Source of the DNA: Porticoccaceae bacterium
GTDB taxonomy: Bacteria; Pseudomonadota; Gammaproteobacteria; Pseudomonadales; Porticoccaceae
Direction of reading: 5' to 3'
Assembly: GCA_029246925.1 (NCBI GenBank)
Contig: JAQWMF010000029.1
Coordinates: 1 to 45,149, forward strand
DNA: 45,149 nucleotides
Every line of letters begins with the position of its first letter. Within the stretch, counting starts at the first letter, position 1. The translations under genes and the position numbers were made by a program. Below, piece by piece: positions 1 to 8,728 of the stretch. The notes beneath the pieces were generated by a model. The model saw nothing but the letters and a program-made list of their open reading frames with translations. It was not told the DNA's origin and searched no databases.

Positions 1-346
1 CTTATTTAACTAAGTCTAGACTAGTTCAATTCTTTTTGGGGGATGGCTTAGTTATTGTTCTTACAATTCTGTAAAAAAGCGACAAACTATAACGTGGCTA
101 AATGATCCTAACTAAATATCATTCAAACCAACAAAAACACTCAATAAATCTTTGTTACGCTTAAGGAGTCAGTGTTCTTTTATATCCTTTAGTGTTAATT
201 CATCGTGATTACTCGGCCGAAGGTCGCCAAACTATTTATTTTAGAATCCGAACCAATTTTCTAGGAGTTAAAAGAATATCTGCGCTTAAACCTCAGCCCT
301 GTTTTAAAAGGCTATTTAACGCAATTATGTTAATAAGGAAATTAAT
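1..346. other. Gene-free stretch at window edge
   Basis: No convincing coding region on either strand. A short plus-strand reading frame open from the window edge ends in TAA at 72-74 and could be the tail of an upstream gene, but it is too short (23 codons) to assign. The rest is AT-rich. A ribosome-binding-like TAAGGAA lies at 333-339, just ahead of the ATG at 347. I saw no clear promoter or terminator. Confidence 0.4.
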
Positions 347-1833
347 ATGAATATTCAACACGATTTTTCTGAAAAAGAAACCAGCCAACAAACAAACCTA
401 AATGCCGTCCCCGAAAAAATGACTGATATGTCTTGGCTATTAAAATTAACCTCAGATAGTGTATGGGAAAAGGATAAAAAAAAAGGTTTGATGTAACCAA
501 CTTTACCAAATTATTCCATGATTCGGTGCCTGTGCTTTCTTTTTTAAAGTGGCGTATTTCTAAAATAGAAAGGGGATTTACTCAAACGGTACTGCCGTTA
601 AATGTGGAGTCTTCGAATCAATATATTACCCAGCAAGCTGCACTCATGCTTTTGGCGGCCGATTACACGGGCGGTATTGCGTTGTGCACGCTTTTCAATG
701 AGATACCTGTAATGGGTTTTCACCCCATGCAGGGTGACTATGGTGCGTATATGTGGGGGGCTAAAGCAAACATAAAATGGCATCGCCCTAGTGCAGATGA
801 TTTAACCTGTGAAGCAGTGATACCAGAAGAGGAATGGGGTAAGGTTGCAAAACGGTTTTTTGAAGGTCGAGATGTGATTATTACTATCCCAGTTATTATG
901 CGCAATGGTGATGATTTAGTGGCCACTGCGGATTTTACTTACTGGGCAAAAAATACACATGCACTTCGAGAAACTGCGCGCGACGAAGAAAAGACGCATA
1001 TTCTATATACCCATCAAATAAAAACTTCGGCACAGCTTATCGCTGGTCTTCGCTCACTGAATGAGAATCATAATGACCCTATTGCAGAGGATGTTGCAGG
1101 AAAACAGGGTTTAATTTTGGCGAAGAAGTTTTGTTTAACCGCGCCACAACTTCAACAAATGGTCGAAGCTAGAACAGAACACTGTGATCGTTCGCTTGAA
1201 CTGTTTGCTAAAAAGCATTCTAGCTTTTCTATTGTCAATATTGGTGTTGGTTTGGATACGCGATTGTGCCGATTCAAACACCTTAACAATATCAATGCAG
1301 TCTATGAATTAGATTTGCCGGTTATGCTCTCACTAAGAAGTGAAAAGCTAAAAGGTGTTGATGATACTGACTTCCCAGTGCATCGTATTGCCATCGATCT
1401 AAGAGAAAATGTATTAGATGATCGTCTTTTAAAAGCGGGACTTGACCCTCAGCAACCAATATTTTTTATATGGGAAGGCGGGTCAATGTACTTTTATAAA
1501 GAAGAAACTCACCAAACCTTTACCGCTATTAGAAAACTAATGCAAAACTCAGAAAGTTTGTTATGGCTCGACTACACTAGTAAGAAAGTAGTAGCCGATG
1601 AGACAAACATACAAGAGGTGGAGGATTTTATGGCGAATATGCGACGTATGGGGGAGCCATTTATTCAAGGGTACGAAACAATACTCAGTTCTGAAAATTC
1701 TCGCTTGTTTGAAATGAAACACCTAACCTCAAGTGACTATTGTGTTGACAAGTAGGATGCGGTTTATGGTCATTACAGTTTTCGTATTTTAGGGTCAGCA
1801 GAACAAAGTGATAACGAATTGGATAAAACGTAA
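347..1833 (+). pseudogene. Broken DUF4442-like/LCM methyltransferase gene: 9-A frameshift plus in-frame TAG
   Basis: An ATG at 347 with TAAGGAA in front opens a 49-codon frame that stops at 494-496. It contains nine consecutive A (476-484). If one A is added, or the ribosome slips -1 there, the reading continues into the long frame downstream with coherent protein sequence (KRFDVTNFTKLFHDS), giving about 469 residues up to TAG 1753-1755. Past that TAG the same frame stays open for 25 more codons, beginning DAVYGHYSFRILG, to TAA 1831-1833; this resembles the C-terminal strand of LCM-family methyltransferases. The restored gene would overlap the next start (1808) by 26 bases, normal for an operon. 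Two separate lesions favour a decaying gene over programmed recoding, but recoding or sequencing error cannot be excluded. Confidence 0.6.
526..1755 (+). CDS. Main open segment of a hotdog-like (DUF4442) / leucine carboxyl methyltransferase family fusion
   Basis: This is the largest intact frame of the broken gene. Residues about 1-150 resemble DUF4442/PaaI-like hotdog proteins, with a ligand-loop type segment near GGIALCTLFNE. Residues about 185-409 look like a class I SAM-dependent methyltransferase of the LCM (PPM1/TcmP) family: SAM loop VNIGVGLDTRLCRF, acidic strand YELDLP, and FIWEGGSMYF typical of that family. No ribosome-binding site precedes GTG 526, and in-frame coding signal continues upstream to about 484, so 526 is unlikely to be a natural start. 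The substrate is unknown. Its place directly before a membrane histidine kinase suggests a linked function, but that is inference. Confidence 0.55.
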   Translation: MPVLSFLKWRISKIERGFTQTVLPLNVESSNQYITQQAALMLLAADYTGGIALCTLFNEIPVMGFHPMQGDYGAYMWGAKANIKWHRPSADDLTCEAVIPEEEWGKVAKRFFEGRDVIITIPVIMRNGDDLVATADFTYWAKNTHALRETARDEEKTHILYTHQIKTSAQLIAGLRSLNENHNDPIAEDVAGKQGLILAKKFCLTAPQLQQMVEARTEHCDRSLELFAKKHSSFSIVNIGVGLDTRLCRFKHLNNINAVYELDLPVMLSLRSEKLKGVDDTDFPVHRIAIDLRENVLDDRLLKAGLDPQQPIFFIWEGGSMYFYKEETHQTFTAIRKLMQNSESLLWLDYTSKKVVADETNIQEVEDFMANMRRMGEPFIQGYETILSSENSRLFEMKHLTSSDYCVDK

Positions 1834-3025
1834 TGTTGTAGGCGATATAACCTATTTTTGGGGCGGGTGGCTTGGCTTAGTCTCTCACCCCATTTACTGG
1901 CTTATATGGACTTTTTGGTTTCCCCAGCCCTATGAGTCGGCACTGTTGCGTTTTTTTTGTTGCGCTATCTCTGTTCCAATTATCCTCAGACATTACTGGC
2001 CCAATAAATTAAAACCTCTGCTACCCATCTACTGGTTTTGGTTTTTAATGTGCCAACTACCTATTACCTTCTCTTATTTAACCCTACAAAACCAATTTTC
2101 AGGGGTGTGGTTAATTTGCGAAACACTAATGGTTATGGTTCTATCTGTTTTCTATCCCAACAGACTCTTTGTCTGCAATCTACTCATTGGCATTGCCATT
2201 GCTTATGGCCTGTATTTTTTTCCTGAGGGTCAGCATTTTGCGTGGCAACAACAACATCTAATGTATTTATTACCACTGCCCATTGGGGTAGTTCTTACCA
2301 TGGTGTTTAGTTACACCATTAAAAAAGAGATAAAGCAGAAAAATAAATTACTTAAATCCCTCGCTGGCTCTATTGCCCATGAAATGCGCAATCCGCTTTT
2401 TCAGATTCATAGCACTTTGCATTTATTGTTGGGTGAAAAATCGTCAAAAAATGATGGTTCTGAAGTGTATTTAGAGGGTTTAAAACAGGTGATTAAAAGT
2501 AGTTTTCAATTAATTGATATTACTATGGATGCCATCAATGAAAAACCGATTGATAAAGACAATTTTCAGCTGCTTTCTGCGATGGATATAAGCGTGGAAG
2601 CAGTATCAGACTATGCCTATAAAGATGCTAAATTCAGTGAAAAAGTCACTTTTTCTGGCAATGATTTTCAGATTTTGGCGGACCCTGTGTTGGTTAAATA
2701 TATTCTTTATAACCTGATCGGTAATGCGCTTTATTATGTACAAAATACGCCCAATGCAGGCATTGTAATTTCAATGTTTCCAGTTACTCGGCAAATTGAA
2801 GTACGTGATACGGGGCCGGGCATTGCACCAGAAGCTATCCCCAAGCTATTTGATGGCTTTTACACCTCGGGTAAACAGGGTGGCACGGGTTTGGGGTTGG
2901 CTTATTGCAAGCGCACTATGCTGGCTTTGGATGGTGATATTTATTGTGAATCTGAGCTGGGTAAATATACGGCGTTTGTTTTAACTTTTCCTACATTAGA
3001 TAAGGTGAGTGACTTGGTAGCTTGA
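1808..3025 (+). CDS. CqsS/LqsS-like membrane sensor histidine kinase
   Basis: The 405-residue protein has about six hydrophobic segments in residues 15-170, a short coiled linker, and a kinase core. The H-box SIAHEMRNPL puts the phospho-His at H191. The ATPase part has an N-box (YNLIGNALYYV), G1 (DTGPGIA) and G2 (GGTGLGLA). A multi-pass sensor followed directly by SIAHEMRNPL is characteristic of the CqsS/LqsS quorum-sensing kinases, which detect alpha-hydroxyketone signals; assignment to that group is by pattern only. No receiver domain is fused, no response regulator is adjacent, and no CqsA-type synthase is visible. GTG 1808 is used as the start, with only a weak AGGG upstream. It would overlap the restored end of the broken methyltransferase gene, so the two were probably co-transcribed. 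Confidence 0.75.
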   Translation: MITNWIKRNVVGDITYFWGGWLGLVSHPIYWLIWTFWFPQPYESALLRFFCCAISVPIILRHYWPNKLKPLLPIYWFWFLMCQLPITFSYLTLQNQFSGVWLICETLMVMVLSVFYPNRLFVCNLLIGIAIAYGLYFFPEGQHFAWQQQHLMYLLPLPIGVVLTMVFSYTIKKEIKQKNKLLKSLAGSIAHEMRNPLFQIHSTLHLLLGEKSSKNDGSEVYLEGLKQVIKSSFQLIDITMDAINEKPIDKDNFQLLSAMDISVEAVSDYAYKDAKFSEKVTFSGNDFQILADPVLVKYILYNLIGNALYYVQNTPNAGIVISMFPVTRQIEVRDTGPGIAPEAIPKLFDGFYTSGKQGGTGLGLAYCKRTMLALDGDIYCESELGKYTAFVLTFPTLDKVSDLVA

Positions 3026-3065
3026 ATTTAATATTGAGTTATAGGTAACTGCGACCTGTCACAAT

Positions 3066-3090
3066 AACAGCTGCCTATTTGGCGGCTGTT
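3066..3090. terminator. Hairpin between the histidine kinase and holC
   Basis: A 10-bp inverted repeat (AACAGCTGCC / GGCGGCTGTT, one G-T pair) has a 5-base loop and touches the holC stop codon. It sits between two convergent genes and could terminate either. The T content after it on the plus strand is weak (TTAATT). Confidence 0.4.
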
Positions 3091-3515
3091 TAATTGACTT
3101 CTCGTCCGCTTAAATCATGAAAATCTAGGGCGTAGCCGCGCTCTTTATAGAAGCGAAAATTCTCGCGTTTAACCTGTTCATGTTCTGATTCTGACTGTAC
3201 TAGCTCAATCACCCGTTCAAAGCGGCTAAACCATGTGGGGATTTTCCCCTGTAAATTGATCAAAATCTGATGATGCTCGCCCGGTTCTGCAGTTGAGCTA
3301 ATCGCTACTGGTTTTTTATCGATCCCTATACCATGGGGGATAAAGGCTTCTGCTTCAAATTCCCATAATAATTGATCTAGCTGTTCTGCGGTTTGGTCAT
3401 CGTCGACTAAACACAGCACCTGTTGCTGAGTGGCACAGGCTTTTTTAATCAACTGGCAGACAAATTTTAATGTAGGTGCAGTATTGGCAAGCTTGTAAAA
3501 AGTAATCTTAGTCAC
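3090..3515 (-). CDS. holC: DNA polymerase III chi subunit (HolC)
   Basis: The 141-residue protein matches HolC: N-terminal TKITFYKLA, a central segment with LVDDDQTAEQLDQLLW, and FIPHGIG. Chi binds psi (HolD) in the clamp-loader complex and contacts the SSB C-terminal tail at the replication fork. Its usual neighbour pepA lies directly upstream with a 3-base gap, so the two are probably one transcript. The start is GTG at 3515. The window also encodes SSB and a HolD-like protein elsewhere, so the whole chi-psi-SSB contact set is present. Confidence 0.9.
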   Translation of the reverse strand: MTKITFYKLANTAPTLKFVCQLIKKACATQQQVLCLVDDDQTAEQLDQLLWEFEAEAFIPHGIGIDKKPVAISSTAEPGEHHQILINLQGKIPTWFSRFERVIELVQSESEHEQVKRENFRFYKERGYALDFHDLSGREVN

Positions 3516-3518
3516 AGT

Positions 3519-4985
3519 TTATTTCGCTTTTTGACGCAGATATTCCATTAATAATGGTACTGGACGCCCCGTCGCACCTTTATTGCCTCCAGATACCCAT
3601 GCGGTGCCAGCCACATCGAGGTGTGCCCATTTGTAGTCTTTAGTATAGCGCGCCAGAAAACAGCCGGCGGTAATGGTGCCGGCCTGAGGGCCGCCAATAT
3701 TAGCCATATCGGCAAAGTTACTTTTAAGCAGCTCGTCATATTCTTCCCACAGCGGTAGTTGCCAGACGGGGTCGGCACTCTGGGTGCCAGATTCGATCAG
3801 ATCATTGGCAAGCTGTTGGTCATTAGATAATACACCCGATGCCACCTTGCCAAGGGCGCTAATAACTGCACCGGTTAATGTGGCTATATCAATTACTGTA
3901 TCGGGCTCAAATTTTGCGGCATAGGTCAGTGAGTCACAGAGTATTAAGCGGCCTTCAGCGTCGGTATTAAGAATTTCAATAGTCTGCCCTGACATACTGG
4001 TCACTACGTCGCCAGGTTTGGTGGCGCGACCATTGGGCATATTTTCGGTGGCTGGAATAATGCCCACTACGTTGATGGGGAGTTGTAGTTGAGCTAGAGC
4101 ATTCATAACACCTAACACTGATGCGCCACCACACATATCGTATTTCATTTCGTCCATGCCGCGACCGGGTTTGAGGCTAATACCACCAGAATCAAAGGTT
4201 ACGGCTTTGCCTACTAAGACTACGGGTTTGGTATTGGCATCTGTACCCTGATAGTTGATAACAATCAGTTTGGGGGGCTCGTCTGAGCCTTCGGCAACTG
4301 AAAGTAGGGAGTCCATTTTGAGCTTTTGCATATCTGCGCGATCTAAAATTTCAGTTGTGATACTGGCTTTATCGAGTTTTGTCTTTGCTATTTTTATAGC
4401 CTGCTCTGCAAGGTAGCTGGGGGTGCAAATATTAGCGGGCAAGTTACCCAATTGCTTGGCTACGTTCATTCCTTCGCCAACAGCGGCACCGAACTTAAGG
4501 CCAGTATCAGCTGATTGGATTGCAGATTGTTCTGCGTTCCAAAAAGTCAGTGACTCAAGGTTGGGGCTTTTCTTTGCATTATGTTTTTTGTAGTTATAGA
4601 GAGAGGCATTGCTTGATTGGGCAACAATTGATGCCTCGGCTTCAATGTTATCGGTCAATAGGCCGCCGACCCAAAGCACGGTTTTGGCATTAGTTTTATT
4701 TAATGCTTGGCAGGCAGTCATAACAGCTTTTTTAATCTGTCTTTGGTTTGATAGTCCGTCAGTGCCAAGCAGGATAACGCGCTTAAATGGTGACTGAGGA
4801 AGGTTTAATGCCAAAACCTGTCCAGACTTACCCTTAAATTCGCCGTTTTCAATGGCTGAGTCGATGCTGTTTAGGGTTAATTTATTGACTACTTTTGCGC
4901 TATTTGAAAGCTCTGAGCCGGTGGGTAGAATAAGTGAATCTGCTTTTAAATCTGACAGTTCGGCGCAAGATGCAGTAAACTTCAT
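3519..4985 (-). CDS. pepA: Cytosol (leucyl) aminopeptidase, M17 family
   Basis: At 488 residues this is a full-length PepA. The N-terminal domain covers about residues 1-170 and the catalytic domain the rest. Metal and catalytic motifs are intact: GKAVTFDSGG at 259-268, MKYDMCGG around 280-287, and NTDAEGRL at 340-347. It removes N-terminal residues, preferably Leu, in the cytosol using two metal ions; in E. coli PepA also binds DNA, as accessory factor in Xer recombination and in carAB control. The ATG start sits 95 bases from the divergent lptF start, so the two promoters must share 4986-5080. Confidence 0.95.
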   Translation of the reverse strand: MKFTASCAELSDLKADSLILPTGSELSNSAKVVNKLTLNSIDSAIENGEFKGKSGQVLALNLPQSPFKRVILLGTDGLSNQRQIKKAVMTACQALNKTNAKTVLWVGGLLTDNIEAEASIVAQSSNASLYNYKKHNAKKSPNLESLTFWNAEQSAIQSADTGLKFGAAVGEGMNVAKQLGNLPANICTPSYLAEQAIKIAKTKLDKASITTEILDRADMQKLKMDSLLSVAEGSDEPPKLIVINYQGTDANTKPVVLVGKAVTFDSGGISLKPGRGMDEMKYDMCGGASVLGVMNALAQLQLPINVVGIIPATENMPNGRATKPGDVVTSMSGQTIEILNTDAEGRLILCDSLTYAAKFEPDTVIDIATLTGAVISALGKVASGVLSNDQQLANDLIESGTQSADPVWQLPLWEEYDELLKSNFADMANIGGPQAGTITAGCFLARYTKDYKWAHLDVAGTAWVSGGNKGATGRPVPLLMEYLRQKAK

Positions 4986-5080
4986 AAATTATCCATTAGG
5001 TAGCTAAGTTAAAAGAGTGAAAATGTTAATAGAACCATACCACTTAGTACAGCTGCACCCAAGAGTTTAAGCCGAATCTT

Positions 5081-6202
5081 GTGATTATTTTTCGTTATTT
5101 AAGTCGTGAACTTTTATCAGTAACAACTGCTGTATGTCTTGTGTTATTGATGGTGCTTATTAGTGGGCGATTTGTAAAATACCTATCCAATGCTCTTGCG
5201 GGCAATATGGATCCGGAAGTTATTTTTGCCGTTATCGGCTATCGTATCCCTGGGTTTTTGGAGCTTACGTTGCCCTTGGCATTCTTTTTGGCGGTTCTAC
5301 TTACCTTTGGTCGCCTGTATGTTGAAAATGAGATGAGTGTGCTTAAGGCCTGCGGGTTTTCTGAGCGTAAATTATTGGCATATACCTTGATAGTCGCTAC
5401 TTTTCTAGCCTTAATAGTTGGATCGCTAAGTTTGTATTATACGCCGACGGGGGTGAAAAAAGCTGAGGCAATTTTCGCTGTTCAAGAGCAAAAAAGTGAG
5501 CTTGATCGAATAACCGAAAAACAATTCTATTCACTCCGAGGCGGCAAAGGGGTTACTTGGGTCGATTCGGTGTCTGAAGACCGTCGTCTTGAGAATGTCT
5601 TTATGTCAGCCACATTGGAGGCGACAGAATCTTCGAATGGTAGTCTGGTGTTGGTGATTGCTGATCGTGGCATGCAAAGTACAGCTATGGATACTGAAGA
5701 GCGCTATCTCACATTAGAGCAGGGCTACAGAGTGGAAGGGGTTCCTGGTAGATATGACTATCAGATTACATATTTTGAAGAGTTTGGTACTAGATTAGCA
5801 CCGCCAGAAGAGTTATCAGAAGATACAGCCACTGATGCTATGTCGACGCAAGCGCTAATGAATTCATCTGAAATTGAGCATCGGGTTGCTTTGCAGTGGC
5901 GTTTTTCAATACCGATTATGATGCTGGTTGTTACATTATTAGCGGTGCCGCTAAGCCGTGTTGATCCTAGGTCAGGGCGTTTTGCGCGGATTCTTCCCGC
6001 GGTATTATTGTATTTTGTTTATTTGGTATCACTAAACTCTGTTCGCGGCGCGATTGAAGAGGGTAGTTTGCCAATTGGGATTACATTAATACCAGTCCAT
6101 TTAGTATTTTTACTGATTGCCCTAATGTTTATATTTTCTGAAAAATTAGCGGCTTTTTTACGTGCTGCCCTTAGATTTACTCATTGGAGCAACAGGTCAT
6201 GA
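5081..6202 (+). CDS. lptF: LPS export ABC transporter permease LptF
   Basis: The 373-residue protein begins with the typical IIFRYLSRELL and has transmembrane segments near residues 10-35, 50-75 and 95-120, then three more after residue 295. The central part (about 125-290) is the periplasmic beta-jellyroll domain. LptF with LptG forms the inner-membrane channel of the LptB2FG transporter, which extracts lipopolysaccharide and passes it to LptC and LptA. GTG at 5081 gives the expected N-terminus. It lies divergent to pepA, as in many gammaproteobacteria, and overlaps lptG by four bases (ATGA), implying translational coupling. Confidence 0.95.
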   Translation: MIIFRYLSRELLSVTTAVCLVLLMVLISGRFVKYLSNALAGNMDPEVIFAVIGYRIPGFLELTLPLAFFLAVLLTFGRLYVENEMSVLKACGFSERKLLAYTLIVATFLALIVGSLSLYYTPTGVKKAEAIFAVQEQKSELDRITEKQFYSLRGGKGVTWVDSVSEDRRLENVFMSATLEATESSNGSLVLVIADRGMQSTAMDTEERYLTLEQGYRVEGVPGRYDYQITYFEEFGTRLAPPEELSEDTATDAMSTQALMNSSEIEHRVALQWRFSIPIMMLVVTLLAVPLSRVDPRSGRFARILPAVLLYFVYLVSLNSVRGAIEEGSLPIGITLIPVHLVFLLIALMFIFSEKLAAFLRAALRFTHWSNRS

Positions 6203-7269
6203 GTAAGCGGCTATCGCGTTATATTGGTGTTAATGTGCTCTCGGCAATTACGGTGGCACTTGTTGCTCTAATTGGCTTGGATGTTGTAGCCGGTATTATT
6301 GATCAAATGGGTGATATAAAAAACAACTACCAGTTTGCTGATGTGCTGATCTATACCGCGACCAAATTGCCTTCCACCATATACGAATATATCCCTCTAG
6401 CATCCTTGATTGGCTGTTTAGTAGGGTTGGGCATGCTCGCCACTAATAGCGAGGTAGTAGTGATGCGCGCCGCGGGTGTTTCGTTAATGCGAATTGTACT
6501 GTTTGTGTTTAGACCGGTAGTTTTGTTTATCCTGCTTGCAGCGCTAATTGGTGAATATTTTTCACCCTATCTTGATCAGCTAGCTGATAGTAAACGAGAA
6601 TATTTGCTCAAGGGTGAGTCAGCGCTGGATTCTACCTCAGGGTTTTGGGCTCGAGAGAGGGGTGAATTTATCCACTTCAATGCTGTTTTTCCAGGGGGTG
6701 TTCTGTTTGGGGTTACCCGTTACAAATTAGATACTGATCGCCAGTTAAAAGAAGCGAGTTTTTCATCAAGAGCTACCTTTAACAAAACGGAAGGTTTTTG
6801 GGTCGAAGAAAATGTTTCCTCTACGATATTTTTGGAGAATCAAATTTACACCCGAAAATGGGTTACCCGAAAATGGCAAACTGAGTTAACACCAGAGGTT
6901 TTAGCGTTAAATGTGTTACCTGCCGATGCTCTATCTGCAGGTGCGTTAAATGATCATATTGATTATTTAGAAGAGCGCAAAGCCGATGTGGAACAATATA
7001 GATTAGCTTTCTGGCGAAAGGTGCTTCAACCTGTGGCTATTTTTAGCCTGGTGTTGGTGGGTATAGCATTTGTATTTGGACCATTGCGACAGGCTACAGT
7101 GGGCTTTAGAGTTTTTGTGGGGGTCTTATTTGGTATAAGTTTTAAATTGCTATCAGATATTTTGGGGCCGCTCAGTATAGTATTTGAAATGTCGCCAATT
7201 TTGGCTATTTTAACCCCTATAGTTATATGCTTTTCTATTGGCCTTATTTTATTGAGGCGTGCCGGATAG
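6199..7269 (+). CDS. lptG: LPS export ABC transporter permease LptG
   Basis: The 356-residue partner of LptF has the same architecture: N-terminal transmembrane helices up to about residue 120, a periplasmic domain, and three C-terminal helices. ATG 6199, overlapping the lptF stop as ATGA and preceded by GGAG at 6187-6190, is chosen over the in-frame TTG at 6184, which has no spaced ribosome-binding site. The N-terminus SKRLSRYIGVNVL fits LptG. The last gene of this two-gene operon faces the RDD gene; a hairpin with arms 7268-7275 and 7291-7298 lies just past its stop but lacks a T-tract. Confidence 0.95.
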   Translation: MSKRLSRYIGVNVLSAITVALVALIGLDVVAGIIDQMGDIKNNYQFADVLIYTATKLPSTIYEYIPLASLIGCLVGLGMLATNSEVVVMRAAGVSLMRIVLFVFRPVVLFILLAALIGEYFSPYLDQLADSKREYLLKGESALDSTSGFWARERGEFIHFNAVFPGGVLFGVTRYKLDTDRQLKEASFSSRATFNKTEGFWVEENVSSTIFLENQIYTRKWVTRKWQTELTPEVLALNVLPADALSAGALNDHIDYLEERKADVEQYRLAFWRKVLQPVAIFSLVLVGIAFVFGPLRQATVGFRVFVGVLFGISFKLLSDILGPLSIVFEMSPILAILTPIVICFSIGLILLRRAG

Positions 7270-7326
7270 CAGGCATTTTGATACCTTTTTTGCCTGCTTG
7301 AATGGTGCCGTCCAGCTAAGCGCCGA

Positions 7327-7797
7327 TTAACTTTTTTCTAAAACAACCACGTTTGTTTGAGTGAAAAAATCATGAGCGCAAATTTTCTTTGGTGGAATTA
7401 AGCAATAAAAATAACCTAAACCTAAAGCGGCTAAGGATAGAAAAGCTAATGGACATCGTTTCAGACATTGCTTAGTCGAGGCTAGTTTGCCGTCTGTTTG
7501 CTGTAGTCTAAGCCGCCAAGCTTTCATTCCTAGAGTTTGTCCCTGTTTGCGCCAACAAATAGAGTAATAAGCTATCAGGCAGGCTATCCAGCCAAAAAAA
7601 CTCAGCCACTGAACAACGGCGTTGGGCTGAATATCTTCAAGGCCCTCAGTGCCGAAGGCAATTATCTTAATGCCTAAAAGAATTGCACCATAGCCAAGAG
7701 TAATGGCAAAAAGTAAAAATGCATCATAGACGAAAGCTGCAAGTCTACGAAAAAGACCGGCAGAGGGTAGTTCATGAAATTCTAGACGGGGTTTAAT
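7327..7797 (-). CDS. RDD family membrane protein, apparent ATT start
   Basis: Reading upstream from the internal ATG at 7527 stays open and gives a coherent 156-residue RDD protein: LFRRLAAFVYDAFLLF with the conserved Arg and Asp in the first helix, a second helix around WLSFFGWIACLIAYYSI, then the hallmark WRKQGQTLGMKAWRLRL, and a third helix. An in-frame TGA lies just upstream, and no ATG, GTG or TTG occurs between it and 7527, which falls inside the domain. The best start is ATT at 7797-7795, seven bases after GGAG (7808-7805). AUU initiation is known for infC in E. coli. The function of RDD proteins is poorly defined (some act in ion transport). It is convergent with lptG and divergent from rlmB. 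Confidence 0.75.
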   Translation of the reverse strand: MKPRLEFHELPSAGLFRRLAAFVYDAFLLFAITLGYGAILLGIKIIAFGTEGLEDIQPNAVVQWLSFFGWIACLIAYYSICWRKQGQTLGMKAWRLRLQQTDGKLASTKQCLKRCPLAFLSLAALGLGYFYCLIPPKKICAHDFFTQTNVVVLEKS

Positions 7798-7907
7798 GGT
7801 AAATCTCCAAATTCAGCATTAGATTAATAGCAGGATTCTGCACAAAGCCAGTACAATGTGCAATTGATTATATAATGTGTCAACAAAGGTACTCTAGGAG
7901 AGCTAAC

Positions 7908-8636
7908 TTGGATTGGATTTTTGGTATTCACGCAGTGCAGTCAATTCTAAAGACATCACCTCAGCGTGTTAAGGAATTGAGAATGGTTAGAGCGCGTCAA
8001 GATGCACGATTGCAAAAGCTGCTAAATTTAGCCGATCAGCATGGGGTAGCTATCCAGTGGTCTACAGCACAGAATTTAGACGCATTGGTTGAGGGGCGTC
8101 ATCAGGGGGTGGCTGCTCTATGCAAAGAGGGAGAAACCTACGATGAGACTTATTTGACAAAGCTAGTTGAACAGCAGGGTCAAGCAGGTTTCTTTCTAAT
8201 GCTTGATGGTGTTACTGATCCACACAACTTGGGTGCCTGTTTACGTTCAGCTGAAGGGGCAGGGGTTCAGGCGGTGATTGTGCCTAAGGATAATTCAGTG
8301 GGCTTAACGGCGGTGGTTTCTAAAGTCGCTTCGGGGGCTGCTGAAACAATTCCTTTAGTCGTTGTTACTAATTTATCAAGAACGCTCAAAGATCTTCAGG
8401 GTAGGGGTGTCTGGGCTGTGGGCACTACAGGTGATGCCGAGAAAACTATTTATGATATAGATCTGACGGGCCCTATTGTTATGGTGATGGGGTCTGAGGG
8501 TACGGGGATGCGAAAATTAGTGACTAGTCAATGTGACTTTTTGGCCAAATTGCCCATGGCTGGTAAGGTCAGCAGTCTCAATGTATCGGTTGCCGCAGGC
8601 GTTTGTTTATTTGAGGCGGTAAGGCAGCGAAGTTAG
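7908..8636 (+). CDS. rlmB: 23S rRNA (guanosine-2'-O-)-methyltransferase RlmB
   Basis: SpoU/TrmH-family protein of 242 residues with an N-terminal L30e-like substrate-binding domain (about 1-75) and a SPOUT knot domain. The three SPOUT motifs are present: DPHNLGACLRSAEGAG, VMGSEGTGMRKL and SSLNVSVAAGV. RlmB methylates the 2'-OH of G2251 in the 23S rRNA P-loop. TTG 7908 is chosen because it gives the family N-terminus (DWIFGIHAV) and follows AGGAG at 7896-7900; longer in-frame starts from 7875 add residues not seen in the family. A TATAAT box lies at 7871-7876 without a clear -35 partner. Confidence 0.93.
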   Translation: MDWIFGIHAVQSILKTSPQRVKELRMVRARQDARLQKLLNLADQHGVAIQWSTAQNLDALVEGRHQGVAALCKEGETYDETYLTKLVEQQGQAGFFLMLDGVTDPHNLGACLRSAEGAGVQAVIVPKDNSVGLTAVVSKVASGAAETIPLVVVTNLSRTLKDLQGRGVWAVGTTGDAEKTIYDIDLTGPIVMVMGSEGTGMRKLVTSQCDFLAKLPMAGKVSSLNVSVAAGVCLFEAVRQRS

Positions 8637-8728
8637 TCGTTTTAATTTTTTTTCGTTAAATCTAAAATTAATTAAAATAAGAAATTAACCTTTTGTTAGA
8701 ATTGGCCAAAGACTATGAAGCGGTGGTT

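Noticed and set aside
6184-6198. TTG 6184 as lptG start
   Set aside because: ATG 6199 has the ATGA overlap with lptF and a properly spaced GGAG; 6184 has none.
7327-7527. A separate 66-residue protein starting at ATG 7527
   Set aside because: The in-frame sequence upstream encodes the rest of an RDD domain, including its conserved Arg/Asp helix, so 7527 is an internal Met.
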